Positions 35,224 to 46,999 of a DNA stretch of 64,000 nt are shown here, in pieces. The notes under the pieces were generated by a model. It was given only the letters and a program-made list of their open reading frames with translations, was not told where the DNA came from and made no database searches. Position numbers and translations under genes: made by a program. The stretch covers positions 186,001-250,000 of the forward strand of contig NZ_WBIN01000002.1 of NCBI RefSeq assembly GCF_009749385.1. Direction: 5' to 3'. The stretch is from Agromyces allii (GTDB taxonomy: Bacteria > Actinomycetota > Actinomycetes > Actinomycetales > Microbacteriaceae). The first letter of the stretch is position 1; every line of letters starts with the position of its first letter.

Positions 35224-36204
35224 GTGGCATTGACCGCGGATGTGAAAGAAGAACTGGCACGCGTCGAGGTTTCGAAGACGAGTGTCCGCGCGGCCGAGCT
35301 CGCCTCCGTGCTCCGCTTCGCGGGCGGCCTGCACATCATCTCGAGCCGCATCGCCATCGAGGCCGAGCTCGACTCGCCGACGACGGCGAAGCGCGTGACG
35401 CGCGACTTGGGCGAGCTGTACGGCGTCCGCCCCGACGTGTCGGTCATCGCGCCCTCGGGCGTGCGGCGCACCAACCAGTTCCTGCTCCGTGTGCTCGACG
35501 GCGGTGAGACGCTCGCACGCCAGACCGGCCTGCTCGATGCGCGTCGCCGACCCGTGCGCGGGCTGCCGAACAAGCTCACGACGGGCTCGCGCGACGAGGT
35601 GGCCGCCGTCTGGCGCGGCGCCTTCCTCGCGCAGGGCAGCCTGACCGATCCGGGTCGGTCCGCCGCGCTCGAGATCACCTGCCCCGGCAACGAGACGGCG
35701 ATGGCACTCGTCGGCGCTGCGGGCCGCCTGGGCATCTCGGCGAAGGCCCGCGAGGTGCGCGGCGTGCACCGCGTCGTGATCCGCGACGGCGAGGCGATCA
35801 GCGCCATGCTCTCGCTCATGGGCGCGACGGGCACCGTGCGCAACTGGGAGGAGCTGCGCCAGCGCCGCGAGGTGCGGGCGACCGCGAACCGCCTGGTGAA
35901 CTTCGACGACGCGAACCTCCGCCGCTCCGCGCAGGCCGCGGTCGCCGCGTGCGCGCGCGTCGAGCGTGCGATGGAGCTGCTGGGCGACGACATCCCCGAG
36001 CACCTGAAGTACGCCGGCGAGCTGCGTCTCGCACATCGCGAGTCGAGCCTCGACGAGCTCGGCCACCACGCCGACCCGCCCATGACGAAGGACGCCGTCG
36101 CGGGCCGCATCCGCCGCCTGCTGGCGATGGCCGACAACCGTGCCGCCGCGCTCGGGGTGCCCGGTACCGAGGCGAGCCTGCCCGCCGACCTCGACGACGT
36201 CTAG
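35224..36204 (+). CDS. whiA: DNA-binding regulator WhiA
   Basis: 326 residues. The N-terminal two-thirds form a LAGLIDADG homing-endonuclease-like domain without nuclease residues, and the C-terminus is a helix-turn-helix (about 240-310; [22 protein letters not shown]). In Streptomyces WhiA works with WhiB on division and sporulation genes; in non-sporulating relatives it affects cell division and metabolism. The GTG start is preceded by GAGGAAGGA, a strong ribosome site. The position after rapZ and before sod/gap matches other actinobacteria. Confidence 0.95.
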   Translation: MALTADVKEELARVEVSKTSVRAAELASVLRFAGGLHIISSRIAIEAELDSPTTAKRVTRDLGELYGVRPDVSVIAPSGVRRTNQFLLRVLDGGETLARQTGLLDARRRPVRGLPNKLTTGSRDEVAAVWRGAFLAQGSLTDPGRSAALEITCPGNETAMALVGAAGRLGISAKAREVRGVHRVVIRDGEAISAMLSLMGATGTVRNWEELRQRREVRATANRLVNFDDANLRRSAQAAVAACARVERAMELLGDDIPEHLKYAGELRLAHRESSLDELGHHADPPMTKDAVAGRIRRLLAMADNRAAALGVPGTEASLPADLDDV

Positions 36205-36229
36205 GCCGAACGGGTCGAGCGCGATGCGC

Positions 36230-36255
36230 GAGACGGATGCCGCGGCATCCGTCTC
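36230..36255 (+). terminator. Terminator after whiA with CGGATGCC stem
   Basis: Perfect 26-nt palindrome (GAGACGGATGCCG and complement). Its core is the octamer CGGATGCC facing GGCATCCG. The hairpin must open a few central bases to form its loop. Confidence 0.75.
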
Positions 36256-36331
36256 CTCGTCGACCTCGCCGCCGCTCGACCGCCGCGCGTCATCGTGCGT
36301 CAACCCGGGTCGCGGCCTCGACCAGCGGGCA

Positions 36332-36337
36332 TAGACT
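36332..36337 (+). promoter_or_regulatory. -10 element of sod promoter
   Basis: TAGACT. The RNA should start near 36344, giving a leader of about 60 nt with AAGGAG (36393-36398) before the ATG at 36403. No clear -35. Confidence 0.6.
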
Positions 36338-36402
36338 CGAATGCGCAGCCGCGGAACACCGGGCAGAGGCCCGGAACGCCCGGCATCTGACAAGGAGAAG
36401 CA

Positions 36403-38128
<1,726 letters not shown>

Positions 38129-38139
38129 AGCGAGACATC

Positions 38140-39351
38140 GTGACCCTGCGAACGATCGAAAGCCTCGGTTCGCTCGCCGGTACGCGCATCGTCGTCCGTT
38201 GTGACCTCAACGTTCCTCTCAAGGACGGGGTCATCACGGACGACGGTCGTGTCCGCGCGTCGCTTCCGACACTCACCGCGCTGACCGACCAGGGGGCGCG
38301 CGTCATCGTGATCTCCCACCTCGGTCGCCCCGAAGGCGCACCCGACGCGAAGTACAGCCTCGCGCCGGTCGCCGCCCGCCTCGGCGAACTCGTCGACGTG
38401 CCCGTCGCCTTCGCGACCGACACGGTCGGCGCGGATGCCGCGGCCAAGGTCGAGGCCCTCGCCGACGGCGAGATCCTCGTGCTCGAGAACCTCCGCTTCA
38501 ATCCGGGCGAGACCTCGAAGGACGTCTCGGAGCGCACGGCGTTCGCCGAGCAGCTCGCGGGCTTCGCCGATTCCGTCGTCTCCGACGGCTTCGGCGTCGT
38601 GCACCGCAAGCAGGCGAGCGTCTTCGAGCTCGAAGAGCTCCGTCCGAGTGCCGCCGGCCTGCTCATCGCCGCCGAGCTCGACGTGCTCGACCGCCTGACC
38701 GAGAACCCCGAGCGCCCGTACGCGGTCGTGCTCGGCGGCTCGAAGGTCTCCGACAAGCTCGGCGTCATCGCGCACCTGCTCCCGCGGGTCGACACGCTGC
38801 TCATCGGCGGCGGCATGCTCTTCACCTTCCTGGCGGCCCAGGGCCACAAGGTCGGCTCGAGCCTGCTCGAAGCCGACCAGATCGAGACCGTCAAGGGCTA
38901 CCTCGCCGAGGCCGCCGAACGCGGCGTCTCGATCGTGCTGCCGACGGATGTCGTCGTCGCGGCGTCGTTCTCGGGCGAAGCCGAGCACGTGGTCGCCGCG
39001 GCCGATGCGATCGAGGAGACCCCCTTCGGGGCGGCCGGCCTCGGCCTCGACATCGGACCCGAGACCGCTGCGGCGTTCGCCGAGCACATCCGCGCGTCGA
39101 AGACGGTGTTCTGGAACGGCCCGATGGGCGTGTTCGAGCTCGCGCCCTTCGCCGCCGGCACGCGTGCCGTCGCACAGGCGCTCACCGAGGTCGACGGGCT
39201 CAGCGTCGTCGGCGGCGGCGACTCCGCGGCCGCCGTCAGGCAGCTCGGATTCTCAGACGACCAGTTCGGTCACATCTCGACGGGCGGAGGCGCGAGCCTC
39301 GAGTTCCTCGAGGGCAAGCAGCTTCCCGGACTGGAGGTCCTCGGATGGTAG
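38140..39351 (+). CDS. pgk: Phosphoglycerate kinase
   Basis: Produces ATP and 3-phosphoglycerate. It has 403 residues in two domains. Substrate-binding VVRCDLNVPL and the HLGRPEG loop lie near the N-terminus. The GFGVVHRKQAS segment is the actinobacterial version of the conserved DAFGxxHR region. FWNGPMGVFE and GGGDSAAAV form the nucleotide side. The GTG at 38140, 11 bp after gap, gives the standard N-terminus MTLRTIESL. The stop overlaps the tpiA start region by 7 bases, so pgk and tpiA are coupled. Confidence 0.97.
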   Translation: MTLRTIESLGSLAGTRIVVRCDLNVPLKDGVITDDGRVRASLPTLTALTDQGARVIVISHLGRPEGAPDAKYSLAPVAARLGELVDVPVAFATDTVGADAAAKVEALADGEILVLENLRFNPGETSKDVSERTAFAEQLAGFADSVVSDGFGVVHRKQASVFELEELRPSAAGLLIAAELDVLDRLTENPERPYAVVLGGSKVSDKLGVIAHLLPRVDTLLIGGGMLFTFLAAQGHKVGSSLLEADQIETVKGYLAEAAERGVSIVLPTDVVVAASFSGEAEHVVAAADAIEETPFGAAGLGLDIGPETAAAFAEHIRASKTVFWNGPMGVFELAPFAAGTRAVAQALTEVDGLSVVGGGDSAAAVRQLGFSDDQFGHISTGGGASLEFLEGKQLPGLEVLGW

Positions 39352-40133
39352 GCAAGCGCACCCCGTTCATCGCAGGAAACTGGAAGATGAACCTCGACCA
39401 CCTGCAGGCGGTCGCCTTCACGCAGAAGCTCGCGTGGTCGCTGAAGGACGCGAAGCACGACCCGGCCGACGCCGAGGTCGCGGTCTTCCCGCCGTTCACC
39501 GACATCCGCTCGGTGCAGACGCTCATCGCGGCCGACAACCTGCCGATCGCCTACGGCGCGCAGGATGTCTCGGCTCACGACTCGGGTGCCTACACGGGCG
39601 AGGTCTCGGGCGCGTTCCTCGCGAAGCTCGAGTGCGCGTACGTCATCATCGGCCACTCCGAGCGGCGCACGCTGCACGGCGAGACCGATGCCGACGTCAA
39701 CGCGAAGGTCCTCGCTGCGCACCGTCACGGCATCGTGCCCGTGCTCTGCGTGGGAGAGACGGCCGAAGACCTCGAGGCGCACGGCCCCAGCGCCGTCCCC
39801 GTGGCGCAGCTGCGTGCTGCGCTCGAGAACGTCGAAGGCGCGAAGGGCCTCGTCATCGCGTACGAGCCGGTCTGGGCGATCGGCTCGGGCCAGGCTGCGA
39901 CCCCGCAGCAGGCCGAGCAGGTCTGCGAGGCGCTCCGCGGCGTGCTGCGCGACCTCTTCGGCGAAGAGGTCGCCGGCGAGACGCGCGTGCTCTACGGCGG
40001 CTCTGTGAAGGCGGCGAACATCGCGTCGTTCCTCCGCGAGCCCAACGTCGACGGCGCCCTCGTCGGCGGTGCGAGCCTCGACATCGACGAGTTCTCGAGC
40101 ATCGTGCGCTTCAAGAAGCACGTCGGAGCCTGA
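39345..40133 (+). CDS. tpiA: Triosephosphate isomerase
   Basis: Interconverts dihydroxyacetone phosphate and glyceraldehyde-3-phosphate. It has 262 residues. Catalytic Lys in AGNWKMN, His in VIIGHSERR, Glu in VIAYEPVWAIGSG, and the phosphate-gripping YGGSVKAAN. The ATG overlaps the end of pgk. Ends the glycolytic operon; a very strong terminator lies 23 bp downstream. Confidence 0.97.
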   Translation: MVGKRTPFIAGNWKMNLDHLQAVAFTQKLAWSLKDAKHDPADAEVAVFPPFTDIRSVQTLIAADNLPIAYGAQDVSAHDSGAYTGEVSGAFLAKLECAYVIIGHSERRTLHGETDADVNAKVLAAHRHGIVPVLCVGETAEDLEAHGPSAVPVAQLRAALENVEGAKGLVIAYEPVWAIGSGQAATPQQAEQVCEALRGVLRDLFGEEVAGETRVLYGGSVKAANIASFLREPNVDGALVGGASLDIDEFSSIVRFKKHVGA

Positions 40134-40156
40134 TCCAGGCGGATCCTGCTCCACGC

Positions 40157-40194
40157 GGCGCTGGGCCGGAGACGCGTGTCTCCGGCCCAGCGCC
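40157..40194 (+). terminator. Strong terminator after tpiA
   Basis: Perfect 17-bp stem (GGCGCTGGGCCGGAGAC and complement) with loop GCGT, tail ATTCGT. Confidence 0.85.
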
Positions 40195-40205
40195 ATTCGT
40201 CCCGC

Positions 40206-40211
40206 TATACT
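40206..40211 (+). promoter_or_regulatory. -10 element of secG-rbpA promoter
   Basis: TATACT, close to the housekeeping sigma consensus, 12 bp after the tpiA terminator. The leader to the secG GTG is about 39 nt and has GGAAAGG at 40243-40249. Confidence 0.65.
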
Positions 40212-40256
40212 CGATTATCGGCACCGACCCCCTTGTCGTGCCCGGAAAGGTTCACC

Positions 40257-40508
40257 GTGGAGATTCTCCAGGTCGTCCTGCAGGTTCTGCTCGGTATCAC
40301 GAGCCTCCTGCTGACGCTGCTCATCCTGCTGCACAAGGGCCGCGGTGGCGGTCTGTCCGACATGTTCGGCGGCGGCGTCACGTCCAGCCTCGGCGCCTCG
40401 GGTGTCGCAGAGCGCAACCTCAATCGCATCACCGTGATCCTGGGCCTCGTCTGGGTGACGTGCATCGTCATCCTCGGCCTGATCACGAAGTTCGACTCGG
40501 GACTCTGA
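40257..40508 (+). CDS. secG: Protein-export membrane subunit SecG
   Basis: Small accessory subunit of the SecYEG translocon. It has 83 residues with two hydrophobic helices (about 2-23 and 58-78) flanking the conserved cytoplasmic loop KGRGGGLSDMFGGG. The GTG at 40257 follows GGAAAGG by 7 nt; upstream in-frame sequence overlaps the tpiA terminator and is rejected. Next to tpiA as in most actinobacteria. rbpA starts 4 bp downstream. Confidence 0.95.
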   Translation: MEILQVVLQVLLGITSLLLTLLILLHKGRGGGLSDMFGGGVTSSLGASGVAERNLNRITVILGLVWVTCIVILGLITKFDSGL

Positions 40509-40512
40509 GCGC

Positions 40513-40878
40513 ATGGCCTCCGGAAACAGCGCCATCCGTGGCTCTCGCGTCGGTGCAGGCCCCATGGGCGAGCAGGACCGCGGCTTCCACGCCGATCGCG
40601 TGGCCGTGAGCTACTGGGACGCCCAGGGCAACGAGACCGTCCGATACTTCGCGGCGAGCCTGCCCGACGAGGAGATCCCCGAGACCATCGACAGCCCGTC
40701 CACGGGTCTGCCGGCCGGTCGCGACAAGGAGAACCCGCCCTCGGTCTCCAAGCTCGAGCCGTACAAGACGCACCTCGCCTACGTGAAGGAGCGCCGCAGC
40801 GACGAAGAGGCTGCCGCACTCCTCGAAGAGGCACTGACGCAGCTCCGTGCGCGTCGTGGGCAGACGCCCAAGGAGTAG
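40513..40878 (+). CDS. rbpA: RNA polymerase-binding protein RbpA
   Basis: Actinobacteria-specific factor that binds RNA polymerase and the principal sigma factors and stabilises open complexes. It has 121 residues: a basic N-terminal tail (SAIRGSRVGAGPMGE), a core domain (about 25-75; YWDAQGNETVRYFAA), a basic linker, and the C-terminal sigma-interaction helix (about 85-115; HLAYVKERRSDEEAAALLEEAL). Co-transcribed with secG. A double hairpin follows. Confidence 0.95.
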   Translation: MASGNSAIRGSRVGAGPMGEQDRGFHADRVAVSYWDAQGNETVRYFAASLPDEEIPETIDSPSTGLPAGRDKENPPSVSKLEPYKTHLAYVKERRSDEEAAALLEEALTQLRARRGQTPKE

Positions 40879-40887
40879 TCCGTCGCT

Positions 40888-40912
40888 GCTCGAGCCGGCA
40901 CACGGCTCGAGC
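40888..40912 (+). terminator. First hairpin after rbpA
   Basis: Perfect 10-bp stem GCTCGAGCCG / CGGCTCGAGC with a five-base loop, 9 bp after the rbpA stop. Confidence 0.7.
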
Positions 40913-40914
40913 AG

Positions 40915-40960
40915 GCACGAAGAAGGGGCGAGCCGATATCGGCTCGCCCCTTCTTCGTGC
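40915..40960. terminator. Bidirectional terminator: 46-nt perfect palindrome
   Basis: A perfect palindrome of 46 nt, left arm GCACGAAGAAGGGGCGAGCC then GAT, centred on GATATC. Reading out on either strand gives a long stem ending in a pyrimidine-rich TTCTTCGTGC tail. It lies between convergent rbpA and pgl and should stop transcription from both sides. Confidence 0.85.
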
Positions 40961-40980
40961 GTTCTGCGCGTCTCTCGCAT

Positions 40981-41751
40981 TCAGTAGTCGCGGGCGATGA
41001 GGCCCTCGGGTACCTCTGCTGCGGCATCCGAGTCGACGAAGAAGACCGTGCGGCGGCGTCCCTTGATGCCGGCCACCGGTACCTCGTCGCGGCTCGCGCC
41101 CGCGAGCGCCAGACCGAGTGCCGAGGCCTTGTCGGCACCCGACAGCACGAACCAGATGCGCTGCGAGGCGTTCAGCACCGGCCTGGTGAGGCTGAGGCGC
41201 TCGGGCGGCGGCTTGGGGGAGTTGCGCACGGCGATCACCGTGCGGTCGGTCACCTGGATGCCGGACCGGTGGGGGAACAGCGACGCGATGTGCCCGTCGG
41301 GGCCCACACCCAGGAAGGTAATGTCGAACGCCGGCGCATCGGCGCCGTCGACTCCGTGCTCGGCGAGCTCGGCCGCGAAGGCCACCGCTGCCTCGTCGAG
41401 CGTCTGACCGGAGTCCGACGCTGGGAAGCGGTGCACGTTCTCGTCGGGGAGGTCGAGGTCGTCGAGCAGCGCACGGTCGGCGATCCAGTCGTTGCGCTCC
41501 TCGCTGCCCGCGGGCACCCATCGCTCGTCGCCCCACCAGAAGTGCACGCGCGACCAGTCGATGCTCGTGCGTGCGGGGGAGGAGGCGATCGATTCGAGGA
41601 CCGCGCCGGCCATCGACCCGCCCGTGAGCACGACATGCGCGACGGGCTGGTCGTCGAGGATGTCGAGCATCTTCGTGATGAAGCGCGCCGCGACCGAACT
41701 CGCCAACGACCCCTTGTCGGGATGCACGAGCACTCGGCGTTCGTTCGTCAT
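40981..41751 (-). CDS. pgl: 6-phosphogluconolactonase
   Basis: Hydrolyses 6-phosphogluconolactone, the second oxidative pentose-phosphate step. It has 256 residues in the DevB/NagB-like fold, with VLTGGSMAGAVLE, FWWGDERWVP and LGVGPDGHIASLFP as signatures. The ATG overlaps the opcA stop by four bases (ATGA). Last gene of the tkt-tal-pgi-zwf-opcA-pgl operon. Confidence 0.95.
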   Translation of the reverse strand: MTNERRVLVHPDKGSLASSVAARFITKMLDILDDQPVAHVVLTGGSMAGAVLESIASSPARTSIDWSRVHFWWGDERWVPAGSEERNDWIADRALLDDLDLPDENVHRFPASDSGQTLDEAAVAFAAELAEHGVDGADAPAFDITFLGVGPDGHIASLFPHRSGIQVTDRTVIAVRNSPKPPPERLSLTRPVLNASQRIWFVLSGADKASALGLALAGASRDEVPVAGIKGRRRTVFFVDSDAAAEVPEGLIARDY

Positions 41752-42703
41752 GCGGTGGCCCCCTCGGCCTCGGGTTCGCTGAGCAGCGCCAGGCCGCTCC
41801 TGATCACCTCACCGTACAGCTCGTCGGGGTCGAGTCGACGCAGCTCGTCGGCCAGGCAGTCGCGGAGGTTGCGTCGCGGCAGCGCCACGTCGTGCAGCGG
41901 CTGGCCGGGCTGACGGAGGGTCGCCACGCCGGGCTGGTCGCGAGTGAGCTCGATGACGCCGGTCTCGCGCTCGAGGGTGACGCCGTGGATGCCGTGCGAT
42001 CCCTCGGAGACGTCGGTCAGCACGAACCCGGTGGGTGCATCGAGCTGCATGCGCAGCCAGGCCGCGAGCAGCGTGGTCGACGGCGAGTCGACCGCACCCG
42101 TGACGTGCACGCGCGTGACGGGCGCGTACGGCGGCTGATCGAGCACGGCCGCCAGCTGGGCGCGCCACAGGGTCAACCGGGTCCACGCGAAGTCGGCGTC
42201 GCCGGGCGTGTAGCTGTCGACCAGTGCGCGGAGCGCGGCCTGCGGGTCGGGCTGGCTCGAGGCATCCGTGATGCGACGCTGGGCGATGCGACCGAGCGGC
42301 GAGGTGCCGGGCACGGCGGGCGCCACGCTCGGCCACCAGGTGACGACCGGTGCGTCGGGCAGCAGCAACGCCATGACGAGGCTCTCCTCGTCGTGCGCGA
42401 CGGGCCCATGGGCGCGGAGCACGATGACCTCGCTCGCGCCGGCGTCGCCGCCCACGCGGATCTCCGCGTCGAGGCGGGGCTCGACGCCCTCGGGTTCATC
42501 GGGATCCGACGAGACGACGATCACGCGCATGGGGTGCTCGCGCGAGGCGTCGTTCGCCGCCTCGATCGCCTCCTCCTCGACGCCGGGCGTCGTGGCGATG
42601 ACGAGCGTGAGCACACGTCCGAGTGCGACGACGCCGTTCTCCTCGCGGATCTTGACGAGCGACTTCGAGACCTTGCTGGTGGTGGTGTCGGGCAGGTCGA
42701 CGA

Positions 42704-42707
<4 letters not shown>
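41748..42707 (-). CDS. opcA: Glucose-6-phosphate dehydrogenase assembly protein OpcA
   Basis: 319 residues. OpcA is an allosteric activator/assembly partner of glucose-6-phosphate dehydrogenase in cyanobacteria and actinobacteria. The N-terminus MIVDLPDTTTSKVSKSLVKI and the internal PVVTWWPSVAP are typical. No catalytic motif. It overlaps zwf by four bases upstream and pgl by four bases downstream, so three proteins acting on the same substrate are translated as a coupled block. Confidence 0.95.
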
Positions 42708-44245
<1,538 letters not shown>

Positions 44246-44261
44246 GTGGACCCTTCCTGGA

Positions 44262-45866
44262 TCAGCCGATGGCGTCGAAGAGCGCCGCGACGTTCGTCGA
44301 CGGGTCGGTGAGGGTGAGCGTCAGCACGGGACGACCGAGGTCGGCGAGCACGCTCGAGTCGCCCGACGCCTGCGCGGCGATGAGCTGGCCGAAGGTGAAC
44401 GGCCGCTCGGGGATCGAGAGGTCTTCGGCGACGGCCTGGGTCACCTGCAGGAACACGCCGACGGCGGGGCCGCCCTTGTGGAACTGCCCGGTCGAGTGCA
44501 GGAACCGCGGTCCCCAGCCGAAGGTCACCGGGCGACCGGCGCGCGCGGCGAGTCGCGCGCGGAGCTCTTCGAGCTCGGGGTGCGCGACGCGATCGACGTA
44601 GGCCTGGACCGACAGGTACCCGTTCTCGGGGAGCTCCTCGAGGAGCACCTCGATGGCCGACTCGAGGTCGCTCGATGCGCCGATGACCTCGGGCGTGCCG
44701 CGCACCTCGATGCCGGCGGCGACGAAGGCCGCAGGCGTGGGCTCGGGGCGCGCGTCGAGCAGGCCGCGGGCGGCGACCTTGGCGGACTCCACGTCGGGCT
44801 GGTCGAACGGGTTGATGCCGAGGAGCCGGCCGGCGACGGCCGTCGCGTACTCCCAGACGAGCAGCTGCGCGCCGAGGGTGCCCGACACGCGGATCTCGTC
44901 GGTGCCGTCGTCGACGAGCTGGTCGAGTCCGGCGTCGCCGACCACGCGCACGACCTGGAGGTCGTCGAGACCCTCCGAGAGCTCGGGGGCGGTCGTCTCG
45001 AGGACGACGGGGAGGATGCCGGTGCCCTCCTTGCCCGTCGACTCGGCGATCAGCTGCTCGGCCCAGTCGGCGAGGCCGACGATGTGGGTGCCGTCGGCGA
45101 CGATCGCGAGCTTGTCGCGACGCGGGTTCGTCGCGGCGATCGCCGCGCCGAGCACGAGGCCGGGGTTCTCGGGGGAGTCGACCGCGAGGGCGAGTTCGAT
45201 GCTCTCGGCCTCGTCGAGGATCTCGGCGATGTCGACGCCGGCGAGGCCGGACGGAACGAGGCCGAACGCCGTCAGCGCCGAGTACCGGCCACCGACGTTC
45301 GGGTCCGCGTTGAAGACGCGGTAGCCCGCGGCTCGCGCCGACTCGTCGAGCGGCGAACCGGGATCGGTGACGATCACGATGCGGGTGAGCGGGTCGATGC
45401 CGGCCTCGGTGAAGGCCTGCTCGTAGACGCGACGCTGGCTGTCGGTCTCGACGGTCGAGCCCGACTTCGACGAGACGACGAGCGCCGAGACCGCGAGGCG
45501 GTCGGCGAGCGCAGCGCGCACCTGACCGGGCTCGGTGGAGTCGAGCACGGTGAGGTCGACGCCGGCCGTGCGGGTGATGACCTCCGGAGCGAGCGAGGAG
45601 CCGCCCATGCCGGCGAGCACGATGTGCTCGACGCCGGCGGCGCGGAGCTCCGCCCGGAGCGCCTCGATCTCGGCCACGAGGGGACGCGAGATCGCGACCG
45701 CCTCGGTCCAGCCGAGTCGCTTGGTCGACTCCTCTTCGGCCGCGGGGCCCCAGAGGGAGCCGTCCTGCGCCGTGATGCCGCTCGCGACGAGATCGGCGAC
45801 GAGCGCGGGGACCGCGGTGCGGACGGCCTCGGCCGCCGCACCGCTGACCGCGATGCGGAAGCTCAT
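44262..45866 (-). CDS. pgi: Glucose-6-phosphate isomerase, actinobacterial pentose-operon type
   Basis: Interconverts glucose-6-phosphate and fructose-6-phosphate. The 534-residue protein is divergent from classical PGI and resembles the isomerase half of Tal-Pgi fusion proteins. SIS-domain marks are [28 protein letters not shown] and [30 protein letters not shown] near the C-terminus holds a conserved His and Lys. The ATG at 45866 was chosen over an upstream in-frame start because it overlaps the tal stop (ATGA). The assignment as isomerase is strong, but other sugar-phosphate activity cannot be excluded. Confidence 0.9.
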   Translation of the reverse strand: MSFRIAVSGAAAEAVRTAVPALVADLVASGITAQDGSLWGPAAEEESTKRLGWTEAVAISRPLVAEIEALRAELRAAGVEHIVLAGMGGSSLAPEVITRTAGVDLTVLDSTEPGQVRAALADRLAVSALVVSSKSGSTVETDSQRRVYEQAFTEAGIDPLTRIVIVTDPGSPLDESARAAGYRVFNADPNVGGRYSALTAFGLVPSGLAGVDIAEILDEAESIELALAVDSPENPGLVLGAAIAATNPRRDKLAIVADGTHIVGLADWAEQLIAESTGKEGTGILPVVLETTAPELSEGLDDLQVVRVVGDAGLDQLVDDGTDEIRVSGTLGAQLLVWEYATAVAGRLLGINPFDQPDVESAKVAARGLLDARPEPTPAAFVAAGIEVRGTPEVIGASSDLESAIEVLLEELPENGYLSVQAYVDRVAHPELEELRARLAARAGRPVTFGWGPRFLHSTGQFHKGGPAVGVFLQVTQAVAEDLSIPERPFTFGQLIAAQASGDSSVLADLGRPVLTLTLTDPSTNVAALFDAIG

Positions 45867-46972
45867 CGTGCACTCTCCAGCGCGCCCGTGACGGTGTCGA
45901 GCAGCTCGTGCCACGAGACGATGAACTTCTCGACGCCTTCGCGCTCGAGCAGTGCCGTGACGTCGTCGTAGGAGACGCCGACCGCGGCCAGGGCGTCGAG
46001 CACGGCGCCTGCCGCCGCGTACTCGCCCGTGATGCTGTCGCCCTCGATGACCCCGTGGTCGAAGGTCGCCTCGAGGGTCTTCTCGGGCATGGTGTTCACG
46101 ACGCCCTGCGCGACCAGTCCGGTCACGTAGAGGGTGTCGGGGAGCGCGGGGTCCTTGACGCCGGTCGAGGCCCAGAGGGGGCGCTGCTTGTTCGCGCCGG
46201 CCTCGAGCAGCGCCGAGGCGCGCTCGCCGGCGAACTCCTGCTCGAACAGCTCGTAGGCGAGCTGCGCGTTCGCGACGCCGGCCTTCGACTTCAGCGCGAG
46301 CGCCTCGTCGGTGCCGATCGCCTCGAGGCGCTTGTCGATCTCGGTGTCGACGCGCGAGACGAAGAACGACGCGACCGAGTGGATGGTCGACAGGTCGATG
46401 CCGGCCGCCTTCGCGATCTCGAGGCCCGCGAGGTACGCCGCGATGACGGCGCGGTAGCGGTCGAGGCTGAAGATCAGGGTGACGTTCACGCTGATGCCGG
46501 CGCCGATGGCCGCGGTGATGGCGTCGAGGCCCTCGACGGTCGCCGGGATCTTGATCATCGCGTTGGGGCGGTCGACCTTGGCCCAGAGCGCCTTCGCCGA
46601 GGCGATGGTGCCGTCGGTGTCGTGCGCGAGGTCGGGGGCGACCTCGATCGAGACGCGGCCGTCGTAGCCGTTGCTCGCGTCGTAGACCGGGCGGAAGATG
46701 TCCGACGCCGCACGCACGTCGTCGGTCGTGATCTCGAACACGGCGGTGTCGACGTCGGCGCCGGCTGCGGCGAGGGCCGCGACCTGCTCGGCGTAGGCGG
46801 CGCCGTTGGTGAGGGCGCCCGCGAAGATCGTCGGGTTGGTGGTGACGCCGACGACGTTGCGCTCGGCGATCAGCTTCTCGAGGCCGCCGGTGGCGATGCG
46901 CTCGCGCGAGAGGTCGTCGAGCCAGATGCTGACGCCGGCGGCGGACAGGTCTGCGGTGGGGGTGGTGGTCAT
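45863..46972 (-). CDS. tal: Transaldolase
   Basis: Moves a dihydroxyacetone unit from sedoheptulose-7-phosphate to glyceraldehyde-3-phosphate. It has 369 residues in the long actinobacterial class. The Schiff-base Lys lies in [26 protein letters not shown] is the N-terminal Asp-strand region, and [15 protein letters not shown] is conserved. Its stop overlaps the pgi ATG by four bases, which keeps the two activities together that are fused in some bacteria. tkt is 27 bp upstream. Confidence 0.97.
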   Translation of the reverse strand: MTTTPTADLSAAGVSIWLDDLSRERIATGGLEKLIAERNVVGVTTNPTIFAGALTNGAAYAEQVAALAAAGADVDTAVFEITTDDVRAASDIFRPVYDASNGYDGRVSIEVAPDLAHDTDGTIASAKALWAKVDRPNAMIKIPATVEGLDAITAAIGAGISVNVTLIFSLDRYRAVIAAYLAGLEIAKAAGIDLSTIHSVASFFVSRVDTEIDKRLEAIGTDEALALKSKAGVANAQLAYELFEQEFAGERASALLEAGANKQRPLWASTGVKDPALPDTLYVTGLVAQGVVNTMPEKTLEATFDHGVIEGDSITGEYAAAGAVLDALAAVGVSYDDVTALLEREGVEKFIVSWHELLDTVTGALESAR

Positions 46973-46999
46973 GATTCTCGAATCTCCTTCTGGCGCGCG

